Origin: Embleya sp040605455
GTDB lineage: Bacteria > Actinomycetota > Actinomycetes > Streptomycetales > Streptomycetaceae
Length of the DNA: 64,000 nt
NCBI RefSeq assembly: GCF_040605455.1
Contig: NZ_JBEXCV010000006.1
Coordinates: 1-64,000, forward strand
Direction of reading: 5' to 3'
Shown in pieces: positions 33,767 through 42,249 of this stretch (the first letter of the stretch is position 1; every line of letters starts with the position of its first letter). The notes under the pieces are model-generated. The model was not told where the DNA came from. It searched no databases and saw only the letters and a list, made by a program, of their open reading frames with translations. Both the position numbers and the translations under genes were made by a program.

Positions 33767-36037
33767 ATGCTCTCGAAAGCCCTGTTGCGCCTGGGCGCAA
33801 GCGCCGCCCGCCATCCCTGGCGGGTGATCGCGGCATGGCTGATTGCCGCCACGCTCGCCGTCCTCGCCGCGATCGCCATCGGCGGGCGGACCGCGGATTC
33901 GATGACCGCTCCGGGACTGGACTCCCAACGGGCCGCGCAACTGATCGAGCGGGCCGGCACCGGCCAGGAGGGGATGACCGCCCAAGTGGTCGTCACCCCC
34001 CTCGACGGCGGTGCGACGTTCTTCGACCACGGCAGCGCGCGCACCGCTCTCACGCGGCTGCAGACCGAGGTGCAGCGGCTGCCGCACGTGCTCGGCACGA
34101 GCGACCCGGCGGGGGCACTCGACGCAGGCGGGGACACCACCGTGCGCGGCGGCCTTGTCTCGGCCGACGGGCGGATCGCGGTCGTCCGGGTGCAGTACCC
34201 CGACCAGAGCCGGCTGTCGGCCGAAGACCTCGACGCCCTCGTCGATCTCGGCGACCGGCTGCGCGCCGAACTGCCCCTGCGCATCGAGATGGGCGGGAAC
34301 CTCTTCTACGCCTTCTCCGACCCCGACGGCGGCGCAAGCGAGCTGATCGGCATCCTCGCCGCGGCCGCGATCCTGTTCCTGGCGTTCGGTTCGCTCGTCG
34401 CCGCCGCGCTGCCGATCGGCATGGCGGTCTTCGGGCTGACCGTCGGGGTTGCCGCGATGACGGTACTGGCGGGGGTGACGGACGTCCCGACCTTCGCCCC
34501 TGTCCTGGGCAGCATGGTCGGGCTCGGAGTGGGCATCGACTACGCGCTGTTCGTGCTCGCCAGGCACCGGGAGTACCTCGCGCGCGGGCTCGATCCCCGC
34601 GAGGCGGCGGGGCGAGCGGTGGCCACGGCGGGGAGGCCCGTGGTCTTCGCCGGCGGCACCGTCGTCGTATCGATCCTCGGCATGGCGGTCGCGAACGTAC
34701 CGTTCATGACGGTGGGCGGGCTCGCCGTCTCGATCGTCGTCCTGACCATGGTGCTCGCGTCGGTGACGCTGCTGCCGGCCTTCCTCGGCGCCGCCGGCCC
34801 ACGCCTGGCCCGGGCCGGCCTGATCGGCCGGGCTCTGCAGACCAGGAAGCCGGCCCGACTCGCACGGCGGCGGGACCCGGCGGCAGGCGCCGCCCACGCC
34901 GCCGGGTGGCGTCGCTGGATCGGGCACGTCAGCCGGCACCCGGTGCCGTACGCGGTCGGCGCGGCGGGGCTGCTGCTGACCGCGACGCTGCCCGTGCTCG
35001 GCCTGCGCGTCGGCCTGCCCGACGACGGCTCACTGCCCCACACCCGTACCGAGCGCCGGGCCTACGACCTCGTCGCCGAGGGGTTCGGCCCGGGCGCCAA
35101 CGGTCCCCTCGTCATCGCCGCGGACCCCACCGGTGATCCGGGAGTGCTGGACCGACTCGTCGCAACGGTCGCGGCGGATCCGGGCATCGCATCCGTCGCG
35201 CCGACGCACATCGATCGGGCCACCGGCATCGCGACCCTCGTGGTGTTCCCGACCACCAGCCCTCAGGACAAGGCCACGGCCGACACCATCGCCCGGCTGC
35301 GCACCGACGTGCTGCCCACGGCGATCGGGCACGGCCCGGCCAGGGCCCACGTCGGCGGCGCCACCGCGAGCCTGTCCGATGTGGGCCAACGCACCAGCCA
35401 ACGCCTGCCGGTGTTCGTCGCCACCGTGCTGGCGATGTCGTTCCTGCTGCTGATGCTGGTCTTCCGCTCGATACTCGTACCGCTCAAGGCGGTCCTGCTG
35501 AATCTGCTGAGCATCGGCGCGGCCTACGGCATCATGGTCGCGGTCTTCCAGTGGGGCTGGGGAGGCGCACTCATCGGGCTGGAAGCGACGGTTCCGATCG
35601 TGTCGTTCATCCCGATGTTCCTCTTCGCCATCCTGTTCGGCCTGTCGATGGACTACGAGGTGTTCCTCCTCTCCCGCGTACGCGAGGAGTACCTGCGCAC
35701 CGGCGACAACGGCACGGCGATCGTCGAGGGCGTCTCGGGCACCGCCCGGATCATCACCTCGGCCGCCCTCATCATGGTGGCGGTCTTCCTGTCCTTCGCC
35801 GTCGCCGAGGACCCCTCCACGAAAATGTTCGGGCTCGGCCTGGCCACCGCGATCTTCATCGACGCCACGGTCGTACGCATGGTGCTGGTACCGGCGACCA
35901 TGACACTCCTCGGCCGGACCAACTGGTGGCTGCCGAAGTGGCTGGACTCGATGCTTCCCCGCGGCTCGGTCGGCACCGACGACACCGACGCGGAATCCAC
36001 GGGTGAGGCCCCGCGTCCACGGCTGGTTGACCGTTGA
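33767..36037 (+). CDS. MMPL/RND-family membrane transporter
   Basis: A 756-aa protein with the MMPL plan: an N-terminal helix, a large extracytoplasmic loop (~50-190), a block of five to six membrane helices (LIGILAAAAILFLAFGSLVA ... FAPVLGSMVGLGVGIDYALF), a second loop (~430-560) and a second block (ATVLAMSFLLLMLVFRSILV ... ILFGLSMDYEVFLLSRVREE). GIDYALF and SMDYEVF are the conserved Asp-Tyr pairs of proton-driven transport. Family members export lipids, pigments or drugs. TTGGAGG sits before ATG 33767. It is divergent from the two-component operon, which probably regulates it. Confidence 0.92.
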   Translation: MLSKALLRLGASAARHPWRVIAAWLIAATLAVLAAIAIGGRTADSMTAPGLDSQRAAQLIERAGTGQEGMTAQVVVTPLDGGATFFDHGSARTALTRLQTEVQRLPHVLGTSDPAGALDAGGDTTVRGGLVSADGRIAVVRVQYPDQSRLSAEDLDALVDLGDRLRAELPLRIEMGGNLFYAFSDPDGGASELIGILAAAAILFLAFGSLVAAALPIGMAVFGLTVGVAAMTVLAGVTDVPTFAPVLGSMVGLGVGIDYALFVLARHREYLARGLDPREAAGRAVATAGRPVVFAGGTVVVSILGMAVANVPFMTVGGLAVSIVVLTMVLASVTLLPAFLGAAGPRLARAGLIGRALQTRKPARLARRRDPAAGAAHAAGWRRWIGHVSRHPVPYAVGAAGLLLTATLPVLGLRVGLPDDGSLPHTRTERRAYDLVAEGFGPGANGPLVIAADPTGDPGVLDRLVATVAADPGIASVAPTHIDRATGIATLVVFPTTSPQDKATADTIARLRTDVLPTAIGHGPARAHVGGATASLSDVGQRTSQRLPVFVATVLAMSFLLLMLVFRSILVPLKAVLLNLLSIGAAYGIMVAVFQWGWGGALIGLEATVPIVSFIPMFLFAILFGLSMDYEVFLLSRVREEYLRTGDNGTAIVEGVSGTARIITSAALIMVAVFLSFAVAEDPSTKMFGLGLATAIFIDATVVRMVLVPATMTLLGRTNWWLPKWLDSMLPRGSVGTDDTDAESTGEAPRPRLVDR

Positions 36038-36091
36038 CTCAACTCCTGCCCGCCCTTGGCATCCGGCACCTCAGCGCGTCACCTGGGGGCA

Positions 36092-36195
36092 CATCGAGTC
36101 GTGATCATCGGGTGGTCCTGGTGAGGTCCTTGATCCAGATCATCGAGGCGCGCAGGTGGAGACCGGCGAGGTGGCTGTCGGGAGTCTTGTCGTAT
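36092..36195 (-). repeat. IS5-type transposase tail, right copy of a direct repeat
   Basis: Same 104-105-bp sequence as 31541-31645, encoding LHLRASMIWIKDLTRTTR and a stop on the minus strand. It differs by one deleted C and a few substitutions. Confidence 0.8.
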
Positions 36196-36196
36196 G

Positions 36197-36285
36197 GCGG
36201 CGCGCTGCTCGCCGAGGGCGGCGACCTGCCGGACCCGGCCCGCTTCACCCGGTTGCTCACCGACCGCCTGGCCCGGAGCCTGTAG
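36197..36285 (+). pseudogene. Short gene tail after the IS remnant
   Basis: YGGALLAEGGDLPDPARFTR LLTDRLARSL and a stop looks like a natural C-terminus, perhaps of a TetR-type regulator, but it is too short to assign. It begins exactly where the IS tail ends. Confidence 0.3.
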
Positions 36286-36413
36286 CCGGCGGGGGCGGGC
36301 CGGCCACGACGTGTCCGGCCGGTCGCGCCCCGGGGTGGGCCACACAGGTGTGGCGACCGGTGCGGGTTGGGCGGAACAACGCAGCCGTGGGTGGGTGTCG
36401 CCGGGGAGTGGGT

Positions 36414-36788
36414 TCAGGCGGTCCAGGTTTTGAGGACGGCTGCGATGTCTGGGATGGTGCAGGTGTCCTTGCGCAGTTCGGTGACCAATGCGGCGATTTC
36501 GTTGCGGCCGAGTTTGGTGTCGATCCCGCATGCGGTGAGGTAGCCGTGGGCCACTGCGACCGCGACTGTCATGTTGGAGCGCTCCAGCCAGGTGATGCGC
36601 CCCAGGGTCTGGCACAGGGCGGCGGCACGGACGAATGGGCCGCTGTAGACGTCCCGTCCCGCGAGGACGGCCGCGTGGCGGGCGACTGCGGCGATGGGTA
36701 GGCCGTAGTCCTCGGGGGCCGGGTCGCGCTCGCCCGCCTCGCGGGCGACCTCCAGGATCCAGGCGAGGTCGACGCTCGGATTCGTCAC
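36414..36788 (-). CDS. Doc-like toxin of a type II toxin-antitoxin pair
   Basis: A 124-aa protein (LAWILEVAREAGERDPAPED YGLPIAAVARHAA ... GRDVYSGPFVRAAALCQTLG RITWLERSNMTVAVAVAHGY) that follows the layout of actinomycete Doc/Fic toxins. The Fic loop HxFx(D/A)GN(K/G)R is degenerate: RITWLERSNMTVAV occupies the place and the catalytic His is not present. Many Streptomyces relatives share this form, so it may act differently from Doc. GTG 36788 overlaps the antitoxin stop (GTGA). Confidence 0.75.
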   Translation of the reverse strand: MTNPSVDLAWILEVAREAGERDPAPEDYGLPIAAVARHAAVLAGRDVYSGPFVRAAALCQTLGRITWLERSNMTVAVAVAHGYLTACGIDTKLGRNEIAALVTELRKDTCTIPDIAAVLKTWTA

Positions 36789-37000
36789 CGGTTCGCCGTC
36801 GCGAGGTCTTCGATGAGGTCGCCGTATCCGGTGATGACCTCGCGGGCGCCTTCGAGGAAGCGCTCGCGTACGCCGTCGTTGTCGCGGCGCACGAGTTGCT
36901 CGATGTAGTCGTTCAGCGGCATGTGCCGCGTCTCGGCGGCCTGTCGGGCCATCTCGGCGGTCTCGTCGGTCATCCGCACATTCACCTGGGTCTTCGCCAT
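36785..37000 (-). CDS. Ribbon-helix-helix antitoxin
   Basis: A 71-aa protein. The N-terminal AKTQVNVRMTDETAEMARQA AETRHMPLNDYIEQLVRRD is a ribbon-helix-helix DNA-binding fold (beta strand TQVNVRM, then two helices); the acidic tail (VITGYGDLIEDLATANR) would bind the toxin. ATG 37000 is preceded by GGTGG and a GGTA...TACC dyad (about 37006-37021) that could be its operator. First gene of the pair; such antitoxins repress their own operon. Confidence 0.82.
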   Translation of the reverse strand: MAKTQVNVRMTDETAEMARQAAETRHMPLNDYIEQLVRRDNDGVRERFLEGAREVITGYGDLIEDLATANR

Positions 37001-37253
37001 GACACAGAAGGTACCACCTGATACCAGCAGCGGGCCGGCCCGATCGTCGCAGGTCCCGCCTCCACGGCGCAGCGGGCGCCGCGCACGCGGGGGGTCGTCG
37101 GGGAGCTTCCACGCGTACCGGCCCGAGGGGTGTTGCCGCTGCGATTGGCCCGGTGCGGAGGGGGTAGCGGTGATCGAGGTCGGCTCGGGCTTCGAGCGCG
37201 CGGACAGGGGCGCGGTGGGGGCGAACATTCGACATTGGATCCAGGAGCCGGAT

Positions 37254-38585
37254 ATGGCGCACCGTGACGACAGAGGTGGTTCCGACGACGCGGTGCCCGC
37301 GCGCGAGGTGTACGTCGACGCCGGGCAGGATCTCGCCGATGCGGTCGTCGAGATCGGCGCCGGGCCGGACGAGCGCATCGTGGTCAATCTGGGGCCGCAA
37401 CATCCGTCGACGCACGGGGTTCTGCGGCTCGTGCTCGAACTCGACGCCGAGCGGGTCGTGCAGGCGCGTCTGGGTATCGGGTACCTGCACACCGGGATCG
37501 AGAAGAACTGCGAGTTCCGCAACTGGACCCAGGCGGTCATGTTCGTGACGCGTGCCGACTACCTGATGCCGGTGTTCAACGAGGTCGTCTACTGCCTCGG
37601 CGTCGAACGACTGCTCGGCATCTCCGACCAGGTCCCCGAACGTGCCCGGGTCATCCGGGTGATGCTCATGGAACTCAACCGGATCTCCTCGCATCTGGTC
37701 GCCATCGCGACCGGTGGCATGGAGTTGGGTGCGCTGACCGTGATGACGTACGGCTTCCGCGACCGGGAGCTGATCCTCGACGTGTTCGAGGCGATCACCG
37801 GGATGCGGATGAACCACGGGTACGTCCGGCCCGGCGGTCTCGCGCAGGACCTGCCCCCCGAAACCGAGGCACAGGTCCGTGATCTCCTGCGGGTGCTCCC
37901 CGAACGGTTGCACGACTACGAGCAACTCCTCGACGACAACGCGGTCTTCCGGTCCCGGACGGTCGGCGTGGCGTACCTGGACCTCACCGCCTGCATGGCG
38001 CTCGGCGTCACCGGGCCGATCCTGCGGGCCGCCGGGCTGCCGCACGATCTGCGCAAGACGCAGCCGTACTGCGGCTACGAGGACTACGAGTTCGACGTGC
38101 CGACCCGCGACGGCTGCGACGCCTACGACCGGTACCTGGTGCGGGTCGCGGAGATGCGGCAGTCGCTGCGGATCGTCGAACAGTGTCTCGACCGGCTGCG
38201 GCCGGGCCCGGTGATGGTCGCGGACAAGAAGATCGCCTGGCCCGCGCAACTCTCGCTGGGACCCGACGGGCTCGGCACTTCGCCGGAGCACATCGCCACC
38301 ATCATGGGCACGTCGATGGAGTCGCTGATCCATCATTTCCGGCTGGTCACCGAGGGCTTCGCGGTACCGGCGGGCCAGTCGTACACCGCGGTGGAGTCGC
38401 CGCGCGGCGAACTGGGCTGCCACCTGGTCTCGGCGGGCGGAACCAGGCCGTACCGCGTGCACCTGCGGGACCCGTCGTTCGCCAACCTGCAGGCGGTGGC
38501 GGCGATGGTCGAAGGCGGCCTGCTCACCGACGTCGTCGCGGCGCTGGCCGGCACCGACCCGGTCCTGGGCGGCGTGGACCGCTGA
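37254..38585 (+). CDS. nuoD: NADH-quinone oxidoreductase subunit D, stand-alone copy
   Basis: A 443-aa NuoD (49-kDa subunit) homologue: NLGPQHPSTHGVLRLVLELD near residue 45, GIGYLHTGIEKNCEFRNWTQ, LMELNRISSHLV, the quinone-site region RMNHGYVRPGGLAQDLP, and the C-terminal GELGCHLVSAGGTRPYRVHL RDPSF. Length is typical. AGGAG precedes ATG 37254. In complex I, NuoD forms part of the quinone-binding cavity with NuoB. Here no other nuo gene is present, so it is a second, isolated copy. Confidence 0.92.
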   Translation: MAHRDDRGGSDDAVPAREVYVDAGQDLADAVVEIGAGPDERIVVNLGPQHPSTHGVLRLVLELDAERVVQARLGIGYLHTGIEKNCEFRNWTQAVMFVTRADYLMPVFNEVVYCLGVERLLGISDQVPERARVIRVMLMELNRISSHLVAIATGGMELGALTVMTYGFRDRELILDVFEAITGMRMNHGYVRPGGLAQDLPPETEAQVRDLLRVLPERLHDYEQLLDDNAVFRSRTVGVAYLDLTACMALGVTGPILRAAGLPHDLRKTQPYCGYEDYEFDVPTRDGCDAYDRYLVRVAEMRQSLRIVEQCLDRLRPGPVMVADKKIAWPAQLSLGPDGLGTSPEHIATIMGTSMESLIHHFRLVTEGFAVPAGQSYTAVESPRGELGCHLVSAGGTRPYRVHLRDPSFANLQAVAAMVEGGLLTDVVAALAGTDPVLGGVDR

Positions 38586-39424
38586 CGGCGGCGGCACGAT
38601 CTCTCCCGGGCAAAACCTCTCCACCCCCTTCGGCACGGGTCCGACACCGACGGTTCCCCGTGCGACCAACTGGAGCCTGCGGGTCGATGTCTCGCCGGTC
38701 TCCGGCGTCCCGGCTCACTACATCTTCTGCGTCGCGCTGGGCCTACCGGTTTCGTTGGTCTACTGAGCCGGTTTGAACGTGACGGTGACGGTGTCGTGCA
38801 TGCGGTGAGACTGGGGGTCGCGCTTGCCAATGCCCGACAACGACAGGCCACATGGCGGCAGAACGGATCGGGGCCCTGACCGGGCTCGGAATGCGATGGA
38901 CATAGCCACGACCACGAACGACGAGGGTCCGTCGGAGGATCCGGTTCCCCGTCGGGCCCGCGCGGACGAGGCCGTTGGGCGGTTTCAAGAATCCGACCCG
39001 GCGTGAGGTTCGTTGTCGCCCGCCCCGCCACCGCCCGGCGAGGCGATGCCGCGGCTGGGCCTCGGGACGGGGCGAGAACACGCCTCCGGCGCGGGACCTC
39101 CGCCCCGCGACGCCCCGAGCGAGATCCCGATGCCCACCCGGAAGTGAAACGGCTTCCAACTGATCAACAGGTGCGCGTACGCGCTCAGCCACGCCTTCAG
39201 CGCCCCCGAGGAGTACCGCACGTCCGCTTGGGACTGCCCACCCCGGCCCTGCGGGAACGCGTGATCCTGACACGCCACCGACCGGGCGGAGCCGCGCCGA
39301 CCGAAGCTGACCGGAACTCTCCGACACATGACCGGATCGCCCCCAAGGCACCGCCCCGGCCGGCGGGCGTACGAGGGCGGGCACCGCGCGGCAAAGGCAC
39401 CCGGAAGGCCACGATCACCCGCAC
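38586..39424. other. Gene-poor region with possible C-terminal scraps
   Basis: No intact gene. Plus frame 38640-38765 (NWSLRVDVSPVSGVPAHYIF CVALGLPVSLVY, stop) and minus frame 38767-38850 (IGKRDPQSHRMHDTVTVTFK PAQ, stop) look like natural C-termini facing each other, but no family was recognised. Confidence 0.35.
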
Positions 39425-39590
39425 TCGTCCGCCGCGGCCAAGGCCTCCAACGCGGCCCGCAGGCTCTCCCCGACCAGTTCGGCCCGGTTGAGTCGACGCA
39501 CGGCGGCCAGTACGTGCGTGGAGTCGGTCCGCTGCCGTCCGCCGCCTCTGACCAGCCCGTCCCTGCCTTGCACGACCTGGGCCGCAAGGG
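39425..39590 (-). pseudogene. IS1182-family transposase fragment
   Basis: GRQRTDSTHVLAAVRRLNRA ELVGESLRAALEALA is the first-Asp region of IS1182-type transposases (RQRTDSTHVLAAVR.LNRLE). Only about 55 codons remain. Confidence 0.75.
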
Positions 39591-39592
39591 GC

Positions 39593-39629
39593 TGTGGTAC
39601 CCCGGGTGTTTGAGCCCCGGGGCACCACA
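39593..39629 (-). terminator. Long hairpin terminator after the GNAT gene
   Basis: TGTGGT (39593-39598) with ACCACA (39624-39629), extended by CCCCGGG/CCCGGGG inside, forms a long stem 8 bp after the stop of the minus-strand GNAT gene. Confidence 0.85.
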
Positions 39630-39636
39630 GGAGGGG

Positions 39637-40146
39637 TCAGACGCCGAACGCGGCGGGGTACTGGATGGTTCCGGCGGGGACCGTGCGGGCGTTGTCGAGG
39701 GCCATGGCCATCATGGCCTCGTCCGGTACCTCGAAGGGTGCGCGGATACCGAATCGGGAGGCCGGTGTGAAGCCGAACCGCGGGTAGTAGTCGGCGTGTC
39801 CCAGGACGAGGACGAGGTTTTCGCCCATGGCCCGGGCGGCGTCGAGTGCGGCGCGGATGGCGGCGGAGCCGGCGCCGGTGCGCTGGGCCGAGGGCAGCAC
39901 CGCGCAGGGTGCCAGGGCGAGAGCGGGCACGCCGTCGACGTGGCAGCGGGTGAGCAGCGCGTACCCGGTCGCGGTGCCGTCGGGGGCCGCGGTGACCATG
40001 GACAGTCCGTCGATCCACGCCTTCGGGTCGGCGCGCAGGGCGTCGACGATGTCGGCCTCCAGGGCGGTGGGGAAGGCCGCGAGGAGAATGTCGCGGATGG
40101 CGGAGATGTCATCGGTGGTCTCGGAACAGGCGGTCCAGGTGGTCAT
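39637..40146 (-). CDS. GNAT-family N-acetyltransferase
   Basis: A 169-aa GNAT of the YhbS kind: ALAPCAVLPSAQRTGAGSAA IRAALDAA is the acetyl-CoA-binding motif A (Q/RxxGxG/A), followed by LVLVLGHADYYPRFGFTPAS (motif B with the Y.RFGF loop). ATG 40146 opens the conserved part (MTTWTACSETTDDISAIRDI). There is no stop between this frame and the shifted end of the upstream methyltransferase, so the two could also be read as one polypeptide. Substrate unknown. Confidence 0.85.
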   Translation of the reverse strand: MTTWTACSETTDDISAIRDILLAAFPTALEADIVDALRADPKAWIDGLSMVTAAPDGTATGYALLTRCHVDGVPALALAPCAVLPSAQRTGAGSAAIRAALDAARAMGENLVLVLGHADYYPRFGFTPASRFGIRAPFEVPDEAMMAMALDNARTVPAGTIQYPAAFGV

Positions 40147-40943
40147 GGTTGTGTCCTCGGTGGTGTCGGGGGTGTGGTCGTGGGGGCGGAGGATGTAGAC
40201 GGCGTAGTTGTAGTCGCCGCCGTGTTCGCGCCGCATGTCGATCTCTGTCCGGTGTGCGGCCAGGGCCTGCGGCATGCCGGGGTGCTGCGGGTCAGCTCGG
40301 TCCGTGCGCTGGGTGAGCGGCGTGTGGTACTCGTCCCACCAGTCGCTTTCCGGCAGCGACCGCTCGCGTGGAGACGGTAGCCGGCGGCCTGTGCGGCGTC
40401 GGTGTTCGCGGCTTGGGTGCGCAGCGGGTAGACCGCGTCCCGGTAGGCGCGCACTGAGGCAGCGGGGCTGGGCACGGTCCATTCGATTTCGGTGGCGACG
40501 AGGACGCCGCCCGGGGCGAGCAGGCGACGCCAGGCGCGCAGGGCGACGTCGAAGCCGACGGTGTAGACGGACTCCTCGGCCCAGATCACGTCGAAGCTGT
40601 GATCGGGGACGGGCAGTTGGTCCATCGAGCAGTTGACGACCGTGATCCGGTCGCCCGGGCCCCGGCGGGCCGCTTCGGCGACAAGGCTGTCCAGGTACGG
40701 CTGGTGCAGGTCGACCGCGGTCACGTGCGCGCCGGCTTCTTCGGCCAGCAGCAGTGTGGAGCGGCCGGGGCCGCAGCCCGCGTCGAGGACCCGCGGGTGC
40801 TCGGGCAGCGGTCCGGCCGTCTCCAGCGCGTGCCGTGTGGTGGCGTCCGAGCCCGGGCCCTGCCGTGGCAGGTCGTGATGCAGGGTGAAGAACGCCTGCG
40901 TCACCGGGTCGCCGCCGGGGGTGGGGGTGTCGTTGTCGTTCAC
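40147..40943 (-). pseudogene. SAM-dependent methyltransferase with a frameshift
   Basis: GTG 40943 overlaps the stop of the upstream rsgA (GTGA). The protein has the class I methyltransferase fold: RVLDAGCGPGRSTLLLAEEA (motif I), VTAVDLHQPYLDSL, DVIWAEESVYTVGFDVAL and LAPGGVLVATEIEW. Near 40370 the sensible sequence moves to another frame (ERSLPESDWWDEYHTPL ... HGGDYNYAVYILRP), which continues without a stop into the GNAT gene. Either a recent indel or an unusual fusion by frameshift. Confidence 0.75.
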
Positions 40944-42037
40944 TGCCGGTGCTCCCGGAACTGGTAGGTGGCGCGCAGGTGGCGCGTGATGTCCTTTCTG
41001 GTGGCCTCGCGTTCGGCGCGCAGCCGCGAGTCGGTGCGGGAAGCGGAGTAGGCGTTCTCCCGCAGCAGTCGGCGGTAACTGTCCAGACGGCGGTGGGGAA
41101 TCTCGCCTGCCTCGACGGCGGCGAGCACCGCGCAGCCGGGTTCGTTCACGTGTGCGCAGTCCGTGAACCGGCATGCCTGTGCGAGGTGCTCGATCTCGGC
41201 GAAGGTCTGTTCCAGCCCGCTCTGGGCGTCGTGGAGACCGATCGCGCGCAGGCCGGGGGTGTCCAGCAGGACCCCGCCGCCGGGTAGCGGGAGCAGTTCC
41301 CGCCAGGAAGTGGTGTGTCGGCCCTTGCCGTCCACCTCGCGGACGGCGCCGGTGGCCAGCCGGTCCTTGCCCAGGAGCTGGTTGCCCAGGGTGGACTTGC
41401 CCGCTCCGGAAGGGCCGAGCAACACGATGGTGCCGTTCAGGACGGCGGTCAGGGTGTCCAGGCCTTGTCCGGTCACGGCGCTGGTGACCAGTACGTCCAC
41501 ACCGGCAGCAACCCCGGACACCTGCTCCTCGGCAAAGGGCAGGTCCGCGCATGCGTCGGCCTTGGTGAGCACCACGACCGGCTGGGCGCCGCTCTCCCAT
41601 GCCAGGGCGAGCATGCGTTCGGTTCGACCGTGCTTGAGCGGCGCCGCGAGCGACACCGTCACCACGACGGTGTCGACGTTGGCGGCCAGGACCTGGCCGT
41701 GCGAGGTACGCGAAGAGGAAGAGCGCACCAGGGCGGTGCGACGTTCCAGCATCGCGTGCAGCACCGGCGCGCGGCCGGTGGTGACGGGGCGCAGTGCCGC
41801 CCAGTCTCCCGTGCACGGCGCCGACAACGGATCACCGTGATCGTGGGTGCCGGGAATTTCCGCACGGACGATTCCGGCGTCGGTGACTGCTTCGCACGAG
41901 CCGCGTTCGGCCCGCACGATGCGGGCGGGGATCAGTCCGGCGGCGCGATGGGGTGCGAAGGCGTGCTCACACGCCTCGTCCCAGCCGTAGTCCGCCAGGG
42001 AATACGGTTGAGCATGATGCCAAGAGGATTGAGACAA
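40940..42037 (-). CDS. rsgA: Ribosome small-subunit GTPase RsgA (YjeQ family)
   Basis: A 365-aa circularly permuted GTPase: N-terminal OB fold (~35-110), G4 VVVLTKADA, G1 LGPSGAGKSTLGNQLL, G3 LDTPGLR and the C-terminal zinc finger CRFTDCAHVNEPGCAV. RsgA helps mature the 30S subunit. TTG 42037 with AAGGG upstream gives this start, which is not certain. It leads a three-gene set (rsgA, methyltransferase, GNAT) with overlapping or adjoining ends. Its place in accessory DNA suggests a second copy beside a chromosomal one. Confidence 0.9.
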   Translation of the reverse strand: MSQSSWHHAQPYSLADYGWDEACEHAFAPHRAAGLIPARIVRAERGSCEAVTDAGIVRAEIPGTHDHGDPLSAPCTGDWAALRPVTTGRAPVLHAMLERRTALVRSSSSRTSHGQVLAANVDTVVVTVSLAAPLKHGRTERMLALAWESGAQPVVVLTKADACADLPFAEEQVSGVAAGVDVLVTSAVTGQGLDTLTAVLNGTIVLLGPSGAGKSTLGNQLLGKDRLATGAVREVDGKGRHTTSWRELLPLPGGGVLLDTPGLRAIGLHDAQSGLEQTFAEIEHLAQACRFTDCAHVNEPGCAVLAAVEAGEIPHRRLDSYRRLLRENAYSASRTDSRLRAEREATRKDITRHLRATYQFREHRQ

Positions 42038-42249
42038 CTTAGGGACCCTTGAAAAGGGACCCCGATCGGCACAGTGGATTGCCTTCCGCGAGCTGTCAGA
42101 GCTCTTGCGGGGGCATCGACGTCAGGTCAGACCGGGGCCCGGGACGTGAGGATGGTCCGGCGGGCACTGCACACGGCAGTGGCCTTGGCGACAGACATCA
42201 ACTCACCTCCCAATTCTGGTCCCGCAGTGACCTGGTCGTCTCTGCGCCA

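Noticed and set aside
32590..35136. 848-aa plus-strand frame
   Set aside because: It is antisense to the kinase gene and then an out-of-frame shadow of the MMPL gene; composition is non-protein-like.
36414..38669. 751-aa minus-strand frame extending upstream of the Doc toxin
   Set aside because: Only the last 124 codons are the toxin; the rest is antisense to nuoD and crosses the antitoxin in another frame.
42042..42066. Terminator upstream of rsgA (agggaccc ... agggaccc)
   Set aside because: The repeated block is in direct, not inverted, orientation and cannot form a hairpin.
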